Notes: a model not told the origin generated them from the sequence alone. 64,000 nt of DNA from Parvimonas micra (GCF_021300775.1 NZ_JAJTJP010000002.1:243187-307186); one strand, 5' to 3'. Shown: positions 51,388 through 59,838, counted from the stretch's first letter. Program-made: numbers and translations.

Positions 51388-53115
51388 ATGCAAAATATTA
51401 AAAATTTTGTAAAAAGAATTTTTGTGTTTTCTTTAATATTACTTGGATTATTCGTTGTTCAGTCCAACAATTCTTATGCAGATACTTTATATAAAAATGA
51501 AATAACTGTTAGAATTAATAAGGACGGCAGCGCTGATATCGAAAATATTATGGATTATCATCCAACAAAGGGTACAGAATACTATATTCCTATAAATAAT
51601 TTAGGAAAAAGTGAAATAATTAATTTTAATGTTTCTGAAATAACTGATTCGGGAGAAATTCCGTATGAGAGTTTATCAAAATGGGATGTTAAAAAGACTA
51701 GACAACAAAAAGCTGGTAAATCTGGAGTTGTAAAAACTTCAAATGGTTATGAACTTTGCTTTGGTTTTGGAGATTATCAAAGAAAAACTTTTAAATTAAG
51801 TTATAGAGTTACAAATTTTGTAAAACTTTTAAATGATTCAGATATGGTTTTTTGGAAGTTTGTAAATGATGATTTAGAAGCACCACCTCAAAAGGTTAAA
51901 GTTACTATCACCAAGGAAGAAGGAAAGTTTGACAATACAAATTCCAAGATTTGGGCTTTTGGGAATAAGGGTAAGATAGTTTTTGATAATGGAAATATTG
52001 TTTTTGAAAGCTTAACAAGTCTTTCAAGATCAAATTATGTAACTGTTTTAATTCAAATCAATAAGGGTGAATTCACAACAGGAGAAAAAATAAGTAGAAA
52101 CTTTTCTTATTATCAAGATCAAGCATTTCAAGGCTCAAGCTATACTAAAAACACTAACAACACTGGAATTAGTAAGAAAAGAAAAACTGTATTTCCAGTT
52201 AAAACTATAGTTAGATTAATAATACTAATAGTATGTATAGCATTTGGTTCAAAAGCTGTAGCTCAAAAGAAATTCAAAGGCGGATATAAGAAATTTGATT
52301 TAAAGGGACAATATTATAGAGATGTTCCAGAAAAAGAATGGTGGCGACTTTCCCATATTCTAAAATGTGCTGGTTTTGATGGACCTGAGGCTATAATTAG
52401 AGCTTATTTCTTAAAATGGATACAAACAAAACTTCTAATTCCAATGACTGAACAAAAAGGTTTCATATTTAAGAAAGATATTCTTTCTCTAAAAATTGAC
52501 TATAAAAAAGATTATCCTTTTGAGACTAAAAATGAGAGAGAATTATTTGAAATGGTTATTGAAGCTGCAAGAGACGATGGAATATTACAAGAAGATGAAT
52601 TTACAAATTATTTAAGAAAGACACATAATCAAACTCAATTCAGACAATTACAAGATGAGTTTAGAAAAGATTCTGTAACTTATGCAGCAGAAAATGACTT
52701 GCTTGTAAAGAATAATAGAGATAAGAATACTTACACTTACAATGAAAAAGGTAAGGAATTTACTGCGAAATTAGTAAAATACTATAATTATTTGAAAGAT
52801 TTCTCTCTATTAAGTGAAAGAGAAGTTCAAGAAATTAAAGTTTGGAAAGATTTATTGATTTATGCGACATTGTTTGATGTTGCTGATCAAGTTGAAAAAC
52901 AATTAAAGAATTTATCACCAGAATTTTTAGAAAATTACGATGTAGATGTTTACTCATTGCATTCAGCTATGATTTACTCACATGTATTCTCTAATAACTT
53001 CATAGATGCTTATTCAAGAAGTGTTTCAAGATCTTCAGGAGGAGGCGGAGGCTTCTCAAGTATCGGTGGAGGCGGAGGCTCCTTTGGTGGAGGTTCCGGT
53101 GGTGGAAGTAGATAA
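51388..53115 (+). CDS. DUF2207 family predicted membrane protein
   Basis: 575 codons from ATG 51388; a TTG at 51373 is an alternative start. A signal peptide (FSLILLGLFVVQSNNSYA) leads to an external beta-rich DUF2207 domain (TVRINKDGSADIENIMDY, EYYIPINN). One helix near residue 275-292 precedes a large cytoplasmic domain (PEKEWWRLSHILKCAGFDGPEAIIRAYFL). The C-terminus is a glycine/serine tail with repeated GGGGG runs. DUF2207 proteins commonly neighbour LemA genes, as here. Function unknown. Confidence 0.88.
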   Translation: MQNIKNFVKRIFVFSLILLGLFVVQSNNSYADTLYKNEITVRINKDGSADIENIMDYHPTKGTEYYIPINNLGKSEIINFNVSEITDSGEIPYESLSKWDVKKTRQQKAGKSGVVKTSNGYELCFGFGDYQRKTFKLSYRVTNFVKLLNDSDMVFWKFVNDDLEAPPQKVKVTITKEEGKFDNTNSKIWAFGNKGKIVFDNGNIVFESLTSLSRSNYVTVLIQINKGEFTTGEKISRNFSYYQDQAFQGSSYTKNTNNTGISKKRKTVFPVKTIVRLIILIVCIAFGSKAVAQKKFKGGYKKFDLKGQYYRDVPEKEWWRLSHILKCAGFDGPEAIIRAYFLKWIQTKLLIPMTEQKGFIFKKDILSLKIDYKKDYPFETKNERELFEMVIEAARDDGILQEDEFTNYLRKTHNQTQFRQLQDEFRKDSVTYAAENDLLVKNNRDKNTYTYNEKGKEFTAKLVKYYNYLKDFSLLSEREVQEIKVWKDLLIYATLFDVADQVEKQLKNLSPEFLENYDVDVYSLHSAMIYSHVFSNNFIDAYSRSVSRSSGGGGGFSSIGGGGGSFGGGSGGGSR

Positions 53116-53174
53116 TTGGGTATATATTTGATATAATATTAATGCAATTAATATAAATTAGAAAGGAGAAAATT

Positions 53175-53723
53175 ATGATAGTTTTAGGCGTAATTTTAGG
53201 TGTAGTTGTCTTATTAGGACTTTGGTTAATGGTTAGCTACAACAACTTAATAAGATTAAGAGAAATGGTTAAAAATGCTATGGGACAAATAGCAGCAAAT
53301 GTTGAATCAAGATGGGATGCTTTAAAATCTTTAATTGATGCAACTAAAAAATACTCTGCTCATGAAGCTGAAACTTTAGAAAAAGTTGTTCAAGCAAGAG
53401 GAGGAGTTAATAGTTCAAGTTCTGTAAAAGATATTGAAGCTGATGATAATATGTTTACTCAAGCTTTATCAAGACTTGCAGTAGTTGTTGAATCATATCC
53501 AGAATTAAAGGCAAATACATTATACTTAAATACAATGGATAAAATTGATTCTTATGAACAAGATGTAAAGAATTCAAGAATGATTTACAATGATACAGTT
53601 ACAAGATTTAATAGAGCTATGTTAGTATTTCCAGTAGTATTAGTTTCAAGAATGTTAGGATTCTCAGAATACGAATACTTCCAACATACAGAATCAAAAT
53701 CAAATCCACCAAGCTGGGATTAA
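53175..53723 (+). CDS. lemA: LemA family protein
   Basis: 182 codons, AAAGGAG before the ATG. One N-terminal helix (LGVILGVVVLLGLWLMVSYN; residues ~4-23) and then the helical LemA core: YNNLIRLREMVKNAMGQIAANVESRWDALKSL (split motif), LDA-like contacts and FNRAMLVFPVVLVSRMLGFSEYEYF. LemA proteins are membrane-anchored helical bundles of unknown role. The gene is 59 nt after the DUF2207 gene and ends at a terminator. Confidence 0.94.
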   Translation: MIVLGVILGVVVLLGLWLMVSYNNLIRLREMVKNAMGQIAANVESRWDALKSLIDATKKYSAHEAETLEKVVQARGGVNSSSSVKDIEADDNMFTQALSRLAVVVESYPELKANTLYLNTMDKIDSYEQDVKNSRMIYNDTVTRFNRAMLVFPVVLVSRMLGFSEYEYFQHTESKSNPPSWD

Positions 53724-53726
53724 TTT

Positions 53727-53752
53727 AAAGCACTCGAAAGAGTGCTTTTTTA
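53727..53752 (+). terminator. lemA terminator
   Basis: Stem AAAGCACTC/GAGTGCTTT with GAAA tetraloop and T run. Confidence 0.85.
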
Positions 53753-53781
53753 TTGTAAAAACTTGATTTTTATGTTAAAAT
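53753..53781 (+). promoter_or_regulatory. promoter of lipoprotein unit 1
   Basis: TTGTAA, 17 nt, TAAAAT; it begins at the very end of the lemA terminator T run. Confidence 0.6.
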
Positions 53782-53808
53782 GAATTATTGTATTTTAGGA
53801 GGGAATTA

Positions 53809-54282
53809 ATGAAAAATATAAAAAGAATAGTATTAACATTTGCAATGTTATTTTTTGTAGTTTTAGCAACAGCTTGTTCAAATAATAGAGAAACAGCGAA
53901 AAAAACTTTTACTTTAGAAGATAGTGGTTTAAAAACAACTCAAGTGTTTACTTATATTGAAAAAGAAGACAAGATAATTAAACAAGAAACAATAAGTGAA
54001 GGAACTTATGCTGAGTTTCAACCTGGAAAAACAAAAGAAGAAATAAAAGAAATGATAGAGCCAATTGCTAAAAAATTTGAAGGTATTAAAGGTCTTAAAT
54101 ACTCAATAGATTATAAAGATGAAAGCTTTGTTGAAACAATAGAAATTGATTATGAAAATCTTGATTACGAAAAAGCAAAAGTAGCTCTTGACGAAGAGTT
54201 TCAAGATCCTTCAAAAGGAATAGTTAGTATGAAAATTACAGAAGAAGCTCTATTAAAAGATGGTTATGTAGAACAAAAATAG
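53809..54282 (+). CDS. array lipoprotein 1, YehR/DUF1307-like
   Basis: 157 codons; ATG 53809 follows AGGAGG. First of twelve consecutive paralogues. Each has a 22-residue signal peptide of the form MKN(L/I)KRILL.FAMLFVVVLTTAC with the lipid cysteine at position 23, then a ~130-residue domain: KTF.L..NGLKTT, YTYIEKEDKVIKQ, a helical middle (K.EIK...PIAKKF.GIKGLK.SI), EIDYENLDYEKAK and a closing FQDP.K..VSMK...LLK.GY. The pattern matches the YehR/DUF1307 lipoprotein family, of unknown function. This copy is a single-gene unit with its own promoter and terminator. Confidence 0.85.
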   Translation: MKNIKRIVLTFAMLFFVVLATACSNNRETAKKTFTLEDSGLKTTQVFTYIEKEDKIIKQETISEGTYAEFQPGKTKEEIKEMIEPIAKKFEGIKGLKYSIDYKDESFVETIEIDYENLDYEKAKVALDEEFQDPSKGIVSMKITEEALLKDGYVEQK

Positions 54283-54290
54283 TCTAATTT

Positions 54291-54315
54291 AAAAGTAGTA
54301 TTTTACTACTTTTTT
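54291..54315 (+). terminator. terminator of lipoprotein unit 1
   Basis: AAAAGTAGTA/TACTACTTTT with TTT loop; the same stem sequence returns after members 3 and 12. Confidence 0.85.
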
Positions 54316-54329
54316 ATTTTGCGTTAAAT

Positions 54330-54358
54330 TTGAAAAAAGCGTTTAAATATGATAGAAT
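54330..54358 (+). promoter_or_regulatory. promoter of lipoprotein unit 2
   Basis: TTGAAA, 17 nt, TAGAAT (spacer ending AAATATGA). Confidence 0.7.
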
Positions 54359-54385
54359 TAAAGTATAAAATATAAGGAGAATAAG

Positions 54386-54847
54386 ATGAAAAAACTTAGC
54401 AATATTTTATTGGCATTTACAATGCTATTTGTTGTTATATTAACAACAGCCTGTTCTAACGGAACTAAAAAAAGAGTTTTCGTTAAAGATGCAGATGGTC
54501 AAAAATCAACAATTACTTATGTTTATAGTGAAAAAGAAGATAGGGTACTTAAACAATTGACAACAAATGAAGGAATTTATGATAAATTAAATCCTGCAAT
54601 GACTAAAGAAGAAGTTAAGAAAATTATTGACAAAGATATTGAAGAAACAAAAGAAATAAAAGGAATCAAGCATACTGTAGAGTATAAAGAGGATAGATTC
54701 ATTGAAAATATTGAAATTGACTTTGAAAATCTAGATTATGAAAAGGCAAAAAATTATCTTTCAATTCAAGATCCAAAAAAAGTAAGAGTTAGCATGAAGG
54801 TATCTGCAGAAATTATGTATAATCAAGGATATAAGGAACAAAAATAA
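54386..54847 (+). CDS. array lipoprotein 2
   Basis: 153 codons, AAGGAG before the ATG. Signal peptide ends ILTTAC (Cys23). The mature part is slightly short and more charged than its neighbours (KKRVFVKDADGQKSTITYVYSEKED). The NIEIDFENLDYEKAK motif is kept. The terminal EQK is shared with most members. It is 28 nt upstream of member 3 with no terminator between, so the two form one transcript. Confidence 0.83.
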   Translation: MKKLSNILLAFTMLFVVILTTACSNGTKKRVFVKDADGQKSTITYVYSEKEDRVLKQLTTNEGIYDKLNPAMTKEEVKKIIDKDIEETKEIKGIKHTVEYKEDRFIENIEIDFENLDYEKAKNYLSIQDPKKVRVSMKVSAEIMYNQGYKEQK

Positions 54848-54875
54848 TTTTAATATATAAAAGTGGAGGTAAAAA

Positions 54876-55343
54876 ATGAAAAATTTAAAAAAGGCATTAC
54901 TAGCATTTGCTATGCTATTTGTTGTTGTTTTATCAACAGCTTGTTCAAGTAAGGATGCAACTAGCACAAAAACTTTTGTGTTAGATAAAAATGGTTTAAA
55001 AACAACTGTTGTGTATACTTATATTGAAAAAGAAGACAAAGTGATTAAACAAGTAACAACAAATGAAGGGCTTTATGCAAATCTAAACAGATCTAAAGAA
55101 GATATTCAAAAGATTTTAGATTCAATATCTGCAAAATATCAAGGAATTGAAGGAATTAAACAATCTATAGATTATCAAGAAGATAAATTTGTAGAAACTA
55201 TTGAAGTTGATTACGAAAATCTTGACTATGAAAAATCAAAAGTAGTTATGGGAACAAACTTCCAAGATCCTAAAAAAGTTAAAATTAGCTTGAAAAAGTC
55301 AGAAGAAACTTTAATAAAAGCTGGATATCAAGAACAAAAATAA
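54876..55343 (+). CDS. array lipoprotein 3
   Basis: 155 codons with GGAGG before the ATG. Signal VVLSTAC, Cys23. Very close to members 4 and 12: TKTFVLDKNGLKTTVVYTY and TIEVDYENLDYEKSK, with SAKYQGIEGIKQSIDYQEDKF in the middle. Second gene of unit 2; a terminator follows. Confidence 0.85.
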   Translation: MKNLKKALLAFAMLFVVVLSTACSSKDATSTKTFVLDKNGLKTTVVYTYIEKEDKVIKQVTTNEGLYANLNRSKEDIQKILDSISAKYQGIEGIKQSIDYQEDKFVETIEVDYENLDYEKSKVVMGTNFQDPKKVKISLKKSEETLIKAGYQEQK

Positions 55344-55355
55344 TAATAATTTAAG

Positions 55356-55381
55356 AAAAGTAGTATTTTACTACTTTTTTT
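55356..55381 (+). terminator. terminator of lipoprotein unit 2
   Basis: AAAAGTAGTA/TACTACTTTT plus T run. Confidence 0.85.
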
Positions 55382-55386
55382 GCTTA

Positions 55387-55415
55387 TTGAAAAATATTTA
55401 AAAATATGTTACAAT
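55387..55415 (+). promoter_or_regulatory. promoter of lipoprotein unit 3
   Basis: TTGAAA, 17 nt, TACAAT. Confidence 0.65.
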
Positions 55416-55444
55416 AAGTCATAAATTTCATTTGGAGGTAAATA

Positions 55445-55915
55445 ATGAAGAATTTAAGAAGAATTTTATTAACAATTACAATGTTATTCGTGGTAGTTTT
55501 AACAGCTGCTTGTTCAAAGAAAGATGAGTATGCAACAAAAGTTTTCTATTTAGAAAAAAATGGTTTAAAGACAACAATTACTTATACTTACGATGAAAAA
55601 GAAGACAAAATAATTAAGCAAGAAACTAAAAACGAAGGCATTTATTCTGAATTCAGACCAGGATCAAGCAAAGAAGATGTTCAAAAACTTTTAGATCCAA
55701 TAGCTGCAAAATATCAAGGAATTACTGGATTAAAAGAAAGCATTGAATATCAAGATGATAAATTCATCGAAACTTTAGAAGTAGATTACGAAAATATTGA
55801 CTTTGAAAAAGCAAAAACAGTTTTCGGACCAAACTTCCAAGATCCTAAAAAAGTTAGAGTATCTATGAAAAAGACTGAAGATTCTTTAACAAAAGCAGGT
55901 TATACTGTAAAATAA
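55445..55915 (+). CDS. array lipoprotein 4
   Basis: 156 codons, GGAGG before the ATG. Signal VVLTAAC (Cys23). LEKNGLKTTITYTYDEKEDKI and LEVDYENIDFEKAK are the family blocks; PNFQDPKKVRVSMKKTE is near-identical to members 3 and 12. It lacks the usual EQK end (GYTVK). Single-gene unit. Confidence 0.85.
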   Translation: MKNLRRILLTITMLFVVVLTAACSKKDEYATKVFYLEKNGLKTTITYTYDEKEDKIIKQETKNEGIYSEFRPGSSKEDVQKLLDPIAAKYQGITGLKESIEYQDDKFIETLEVDYENIDFEKAKTVFGPNFQDPKKVRVSMKKTEDSLTKAGYTVK

Positions 55916-55925
55916 TTAATTTTCT

Positions 55926-55953
55926 AAAAAAGATAGCATAGCTATCTTTTTTT
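55926..55953 (+). terminator. terminator of lipoprotein unit 3
   Basis: AAAAAGATAGC/GCTATCTTTTT with a short loop; the stem sequence differs from units 1 and 2. Confidence 0.8.
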
Positions 55954-55960
55954 ATGTAGT

Positions 55961-55989
55961 TTGAAAAATATTTTATAATATGATAGAAT
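55961..55989 (+). promoter_or_regulatory. promoter of lipoprotein unit 4
   Basis: TTGAAA, 17 nt, TAGAAT. Confidence 0.7.
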
Positions 55990-56018
55990 TAGTTAATAAA
56001 TTTTTTAGGAGGTAAATG

Positions 56019-56564
56019 ATGAAAAATTTTAGAAGATTTTTAGTAACATTTGCAATGCTATTTGTTATAGTATTGACAACAGCTTGTTCAAATAAAGGAA
56101 CAGATAATGAAAATAAAAAAGAAGAAAAAGAAAAAGTAGAAGTAGAAGATACAACTCCAAAGGAAAAGAAGAATCCTTCAAAAACTTTTGTAAAGGAAAC
56201 ACCAGGTTATAAACAAACTGTTACTTATTATTATATAGAAAGTGAAGATAGAATCGTATTTCAAGAAACTACAACTGAATCAACTTACGAAGCATACAAA
56301 ATAGGTGGTGGAAATAAGGAAAAAATTCAAAAAATTTTAAAAGAAGTAAATGAACATCAAAAAGGATATAGCTGGATTAAAAATACTTTAGAATTGAGAG
56401 ATGATGGATTTAAAACAGTTACAGAAATAAATTTTGGAACTCTTATTTATGAAGAAGCTCAAAAAGTATTTGGAGAAAATTACATTAATCCACATAAAGA
56501 AAAATTCAGCATGAAACAAACAGAAGAAGCGCTGTTAAAAGGTGGATATGTAGAAAAGAAATAA
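56019..56564 (+). CDS. array lipoprotein 5, with charged linker
   Basis: 181 codons from the second of two adjacent ATGs, which has the better distance to AGGAGG. Signal ends VLTTAC (Cys23). A Lys/Glu-rich insert of about 25 residues (NENKKEEKEKVEVEDTTPKE) separates the lipid anchor from the domain, giving a longer reach from the membrane. The domain is among the more divergent (YKQTVTYYYIESEDRIVFQE; TEINFGTLIYEEAQ replaces the usual DYENLDYEKAK). First gene of unit 4. Confidence 0.83.
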   Translation: MKNFRRFLVTFAMLFVIVLTTACSNKGTDNENKKEEKEKVEVEDTTPKEKKNPSKTFVKETPGYKQTVTYYYIESEDRIVFQETTTESTYEAYKIGGGNKEKIQKILKEVNEHQKGYSWIKNTLELRDDGFKTVTEINFGTLIYEEAQKVFGENYINPHKEKFSMKQTEEALLKGGYVEKK

Positions 56565-56600
56565 ATTTTGGAATATACATAAAATTTAGGGAGAGATTTT

Positions 56601-57074
56601 ATGAAAAATTTTAAAAGAATTTTATTAGTGTTTACTATGCTTTTTACTGTTGTATTAACAACTGCTTGTATAAAAACTGAATCTATTTCAACAAAAACTT
56701 TTTTACTTGATAATGGTATTATAAAAAAAACAATAATTTATACTTATAAGGTAAAAGAAGATAAAATTCTTAAACAGGTAACAAAAACTGAAGGAAATTT
56801 TTCAACATATAAACCTGAATCAACTAAAGAAGAAATTATAGATATGTTTGAAAAGGCTCTTGTTAAATATAAAGGTATTGAGGGTCTTAAAGCAGATATA
56901 ACTTATGAAGGTGATACCTTCGTTGAAAATGTTGAAATAGACTATGAAAGTATTGATTATAAAAAAGCACAAACAGTTTTTGGACCAAGTTTTAAAAGTC
57001 CTAAAGAAGTAAAATATACTATGAAAGGAATAGAAAAACAACTTCTTGATGAGGGCTATGTGGAACAGAAATAA
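56601..57074 (+). CDS. array lipoprotein 6
   Basis: 157 codons; GGGAGAG before the ATG. Signal VVLTTAC (Cys23) followed by IKTESIS. Family blocks are TKTFLLDNGIIKKTIIYTY and EIDYESIDYKKAQ. It follows member 5 by 36 nt with no terminator, so they are co-transcribed. A terminator and then a hairpin repeat come next. Confidence 0.83.
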   Translation: MKNFKRILLVFTMLFTVVLTTACIKTESISTKTFLLDNGIIKKTIIYTYKVKEDKILKQVTKTEGNFSTYKPESTKEEIIDMFEKALVKYKGIEGLKADITYEGDTFVENVEIDYESIDYKKAQTVFGPSFKSPKEVKYTMKGIEKQLLDEGYVEQK

Positions 57075-57078
57075 TTTT

Positions 57079-57104
57079 AAAAGACAGTTTTACTGTCTTT
57101 TTTT
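57079..57104 (+). terminator. terminator of lipoprotein unit 4
   Basis: AAAAGACAGT/ACTGTCTTTT plus T run, directly followed by the 60-bp repeat. Confidence 0.85.
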
Positions 57105-57166
57105 ATTGTGAAACAATAAGGTTCTCGGATACTCACCCGATGCTAAATATCGTGGAAGGGTGGGGT
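57105..57166 (+). repeat. terminator-linked hairpin repeat, copy 4
   Basis: ATTGTGAAACAATAAGGTTC, then CTCACCCGATG/TATCGTGG...GGTGGGG. The outer stem CTCACC/GGTGGG differs from copy 1 (CTCAC/GTGAG) and copy 5 (CCC/GGG) yet pairs. It lies between a terminator and the next promoter. Confidence 0.75.
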
Positions 57167-57172
57167 TGTTAT

Positions 57173-57201
57173 TTGAAAAAAACTTCATATTGTGATAGAA
57201 T
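57173..57201 (+). promoter_or_regulatory. promoter of lipoprotein unit 5
   Basis: TTGAAA, 17 nt, TAGAAT. Confidence 0.7.
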
Positions 57202-57226
57202 AAGTTAACCAAAAAGGAGGATAATT

Positions 57227-57706
57227 ATGAAAAGAATTAATAAAATTCTGTTAGCATTTTCAATGCTTTTTGTTGTTGTATTAACAACTGCTTGCTCTGG
57301 TTTAGGAGTAAAAACTGCTACAAGAACTTTTGAAAAAGAAGAAAAAGAAAATGGTATAAAAACAACTATTGAATATACATTTATAGAAAAAGAAGATAAG
57401 GTTCTAAAAGAAGTAACTACTACTGAAGTACCATATAGTATATATAAAGGTTTATCTATGGACGAAATCAAAATTAAAGTAGAGGCAGTTTCAGCAAGAT
57501 ATCAATATATAAAAGGTGTGAAGGAAAGTATTGAATATAAAGAAAATACTTTTATTGAAGTTATGGAAATCGACTATGAAAATATTGATTTTGAAAAAGC
57601 AAATAAAGCATTTAACTCAAATATAAAAGATCCTAAACAATCTAAAGTTAGTATGGAAGAAACAGTAAAATCATTAACAAATGATGGTTATACAGAAAAG
57701 AAATAA
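57227..57706 (+). CDS. array lipoprotein 7
   Basis: 159 codons, AAGGAGG before the ATG. Signal VVLTTAC (Cys23). The mature start has an extra Glu/Lys cluster (FEKEEKENGIKTTIEYTF). The EIDYENIDFEKAN block is kept. First of three genes in unit 5; member 8 follows after 21 nt. Confidence 0.84.
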   Translation: MKRINKILLAFSMLFVVVLTTACSGLGVKTATRTFEKEEKENGIKTTIEYTFIEKEDKVLKEVTTTEVPYSIYKGLSMDEIKIKVEAVSARYQYIKGVKESIEYKENTFIEVMEIDYENIDFEKANKAFNSNIKDPKQSKVSMEETVKSLTNDGYTEKK

Positions 57707-57727
57707 TTTAACCAAAAAGGAGAAAAA

Positions 57728-58195
57728 ATGAAAAGAATTAGTAGATTAATATTAACATTTGCAATGATATTTGTTGTAGTATTAACAACAGCTTGTGAAA
57801 GTAACAAACCTATTACAAAAACTTTTGTATTAAATCAAGAAATGGTTACTATAACTGAAACTATAACTTATATTAAAAGTAAGGATAAAATTATAAAGGT
57901 TACTAAAGTTACAGATGCAAAAATGATTTTAAAATCTGAAGAAGCCAAAAAAAAGGTTGTAAATATTTTAAATCTATCTTTAGCTAATCATCAAGGAATT
58001 AATGGTTTGACTGCGACTTTAGATATTCAAGAAGATAAATATGTTCAAACTGTTGAATTAGATTACGAGAATCTTGATTATGAAAAAGCTAAACAACAAA
58101 TTCCAGGATTTGAAGAAGTATATGGTAGCAATGATTTAAGTATGAAAAATAGAGAAGCTGAGTTAATTAAACAAGGCTTTGTAGAACAAAAATAA
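57728..58195 (+). CDS. array lipoprotein 8
   Basis: 155 codons. Signal VVLTTAC (Cys23), mature start ESNKPITKTFVLNQE. Divergent in the strand region (MVTITETITYIKSKDKII) but retains ELDYENLDYEKAK and the EQK end. Middle gene of unit 5, with AAAGGAG before the ATG. Confidence 0.83.
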   Translation: MKRISRLILTFAMIFVVVLTTACESNKPITKTFVLNQEMVTITETITYIKSKDKIIKVTKVTDAKMILKSEEAKKKVVNILNLSLANHQGINGLTATLDIQEDKYVQTVELDYENLDYEKAKQQIPGFEEVYGSNDLSMKNREAELIKQGFVEQK

Positions 58196-58210
58196 TTGTA
58201 GAGGAAGAGA

Positions 58211-58693
58211 ATGATAAAACTAAAAAACATAATTTTTTCATTTTCAATGCTAGTTGTTTTACTATTAGCTTCAGCTTGTTCAATGAAGAAAGGAAATCCT
58301 ACAAAATCCTATGAACTACTTATAAATGATTCAAAAGTAGTTATAACATATACTTACACTGAAAAGGAAGAAAAAGTTTTAAAAGAAAAAGTTAAATCAA
58401 CTTTTAAATATTCGTCTTATTCGGGATTAAAAGAAAATGAAATTAAAAAAATAGTAAATGAAGTTGTTGGTAAAATTCAAGCAATTGATGGAATAAAAGC
58501 GAGTGTTGAATTTAAAGATGATGGGATTATAGAAGATATAGAACTCGACTTTGAAAAACTTGACTATAAAAAATCAAATGAGTTTAATAGACTTTATTTT
58601 ACTGGTGAACTTAAAAGTAATAATGTTACTTTAAAAGAAATGGAAACTCAATTATTACAAATGGGATTTAAAAAAATTGAAGAAAAAAAATAA
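58211..58693 (+). CDS. array lipoprotein 9
   Basis: 160 codons, GAGGAAG before the ATG. Signal LLLASAC (Cys23). Divergent: SYELLINDSKVVITYTYTEKEEKV and ELDFEKLDYKKSN, ending in a lysine-rich tail KKIEEKK. Last gene of unit 5; stop to terminator distance is only a few bases. Confidence 0.82.
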   Translation: MIKLKNIIFSFSMLVVLLLASACSMKKGNPTKSYELLINDSKVVITYTYTEKEEKVLKEKVKSTFKYSSYSGLKENEIKKIVNEVVGKIQAIDGIKASVEFKDDGIIEDIELDFEKLDYKKSNEFNRLYFTGELKSNNVTLKEMETQLLQMGFKKIEEKK

Positions 58694-58697
58694 TTTT

Positions 58698-58723
58698 AAA
58701 AGGCAGTTTAACTGTCTTTTTTT
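58698..58723 (+). terminator. terminator of lipoprotein unit 5
   Basis: AAAAGGCAGTT/AACTGTCTTTT (one G-U pair) plus T run, directly followed by the 60-bp repeat. Confidence 0.85.
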
Positions 58724-58785
58724 ATTGTGAAACAACAAGGTTCCCAGGTACCCACCCGATGTGAAGCATCGTGGAAGGGAGGGTT
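58724..58785 (+). repeat. terminator-linked hairpin repeat, copy 5
   Basis: ATTGTGAAACAACAAGGTTC, then CCCACCCGATG/CATCGTGG and GGGAGGG. Same placement as copy 4: after the terminator of one unit, before the promoter of the next. Confidence 0.75.
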
Positions 58786-58788
58786 AAT

Positions 58789-58817
58789 TTGAAAAAAATT
58801 TCATAATGTGATAAAAT
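58789..58817 (+). promoter_or_regulatory. promoter of lipoprotein unit 6
   Basis: TTGAAA, 17 nt, TAAAAT. Confidence 0.7.
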
Positions 58818-58842
58818 TAGTTAACCAAAAAGGAGGAAAATA

Positions 58843-59313
58843 ATGAAAAGAATTAGTAGATTATTATTAGCATTTGCAATGCTATTTGTTATTGTAGTAA
58901 CTACAGCTTGTGGTAGTAAAGGAGAAAATGCAACAAAGACTTTTGTATTAGAAAAAAACGGTATAAAAATTACTTTAGTTTATACTTACATAGAAAGCGA
59001 AGATAAAGTAATTAAACAAACATCTAATACAATTGCTCCATATTCAGGATTTAATGGTTTAAGTAAAGAAGAAGTAAAAAGCAGAATAGAAGCGGCTGCT
59101 AAACAATATCAAGGAATTAAAGGTTTAAAAGAATCTGTTACTTTTAATGATGATGGATTTACAGAAGAACTTGAAGTAGATTATGAAAATATTGATTTTG
59201 AGAAGGCAAGACAATTACCAGGAATGATATTTTCAGGTGATCCTTCAGCAAATAAAGTTAGCATGAAAGCAAGTGAAGAAATGTTATTACAACAAGGATT
59301 CGAAGAAAAATAA
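58843..59313 (+). CDS. array lipoprotein 10
   Basis: 156 codons with AAGGAGG. Signal VVTTAC (Cys23), mature GSKGENATKTFVLEKNGIK. Closest to members 7 and 8 in its MKRISRL start. EVDYENIDFEKAR is kept, and the middle reads KQYQGIKGLKESVTFNDDGF. First gene of unit 6, 18 nt before member 11. Confidence 0.84.
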   Translation: MKRISRLLLAFAMLFVIVVTTACGSKGENATKTFVLEKNGIKITLVYTYIESEDKVIKQTSNTIAPYSGFNGLSKEEVKSRIEAAAKQYQGIKGLKESVTFNDDGFTEELEVDYENIDFEKARQLPGMIFSGDPSANKVSMKASEEMLLQQGFEEK

Positions 59314-59331
59314 TTTTTATGGAGGTGTCCT

Positions 59332-59811
59332 ATGAAAAATTTAAAAAGAATTATAACAAGTTTTGTATTACTTTTTACAATTGTAATTCTTGCATCTTGT
59401 AGTTCTGGTGGACAAACAAAATCTTATTATTTTGAAAACGAAGAAATTACAAGTACTATAAAGGTTAATTATAAAGAAGATACTATTAAAGCTATTGATG
59501 CAGAAGTTAAAATAAGTTATAAAAATTTGGGAGTTGAAAATGAAGAGCAAGCAAAAGCGATGGCATCAATGGCAGGAAATTTTGTTAACTCAATAGAGGG
59601 TTTTAAATATGAACTTAAATATAATGATACAGGGATAGTAGCTAATATTTCAATTGATTTTACAAAAATTGATATTAATAAATTCAGCGGACTATTAGGT
59701 ACGAAATTATCTGAAGAAGAAGTAGAACAAGCTAAAGAGAAGATTAAAGAATCTTTAAGTTTTAAAGAGTTTGAAAAGAATATTTTAAAATATGGATTTA
59801 AAGAAAAATAA
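59332..59811 (+). CDS. array lipoprotein 11, most divergent member
   Basis: 159 codons, GGAGG before the ATG. The signal (TIVILASC, Cys23) is family-like, but the mature domain has drifted: YYFENEEITSTIKVNYKEDTI for the strand region, no YTYIEKEDK block, and SIDFTKIDINKF instead of DYENLDYEKAK. Length and layout still match. It may bind a different ligand or be under relaxed selection. Second gene of unit 6. Confidence 0.8.
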   Translation: MKNLKRIITSFVLLFTIVILASCSSGGQTKSYYFENEEITSTIKVNYKEDTIKAIDAEVKISYKNLGVENEEQAKAMASMAGNFVNSIEGFKYELKYNDTGIVANISIDFTKIDINKFSGLLGTKLSEEEVEQAKEKIKESLSFKEFEKNILKYGFKEK

Positions 59812-59812
59812 T

Positions 59813-59838
59813 AAAAAGCAGTTATACTGCTTTTTTAT
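59813..59838 (+). terminator. terminator of lipoprotein unit 6
   Basis: AAAAAGCAGT/ACTGCTTTTT with TAT loop and T run. Confidence 0.85.
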
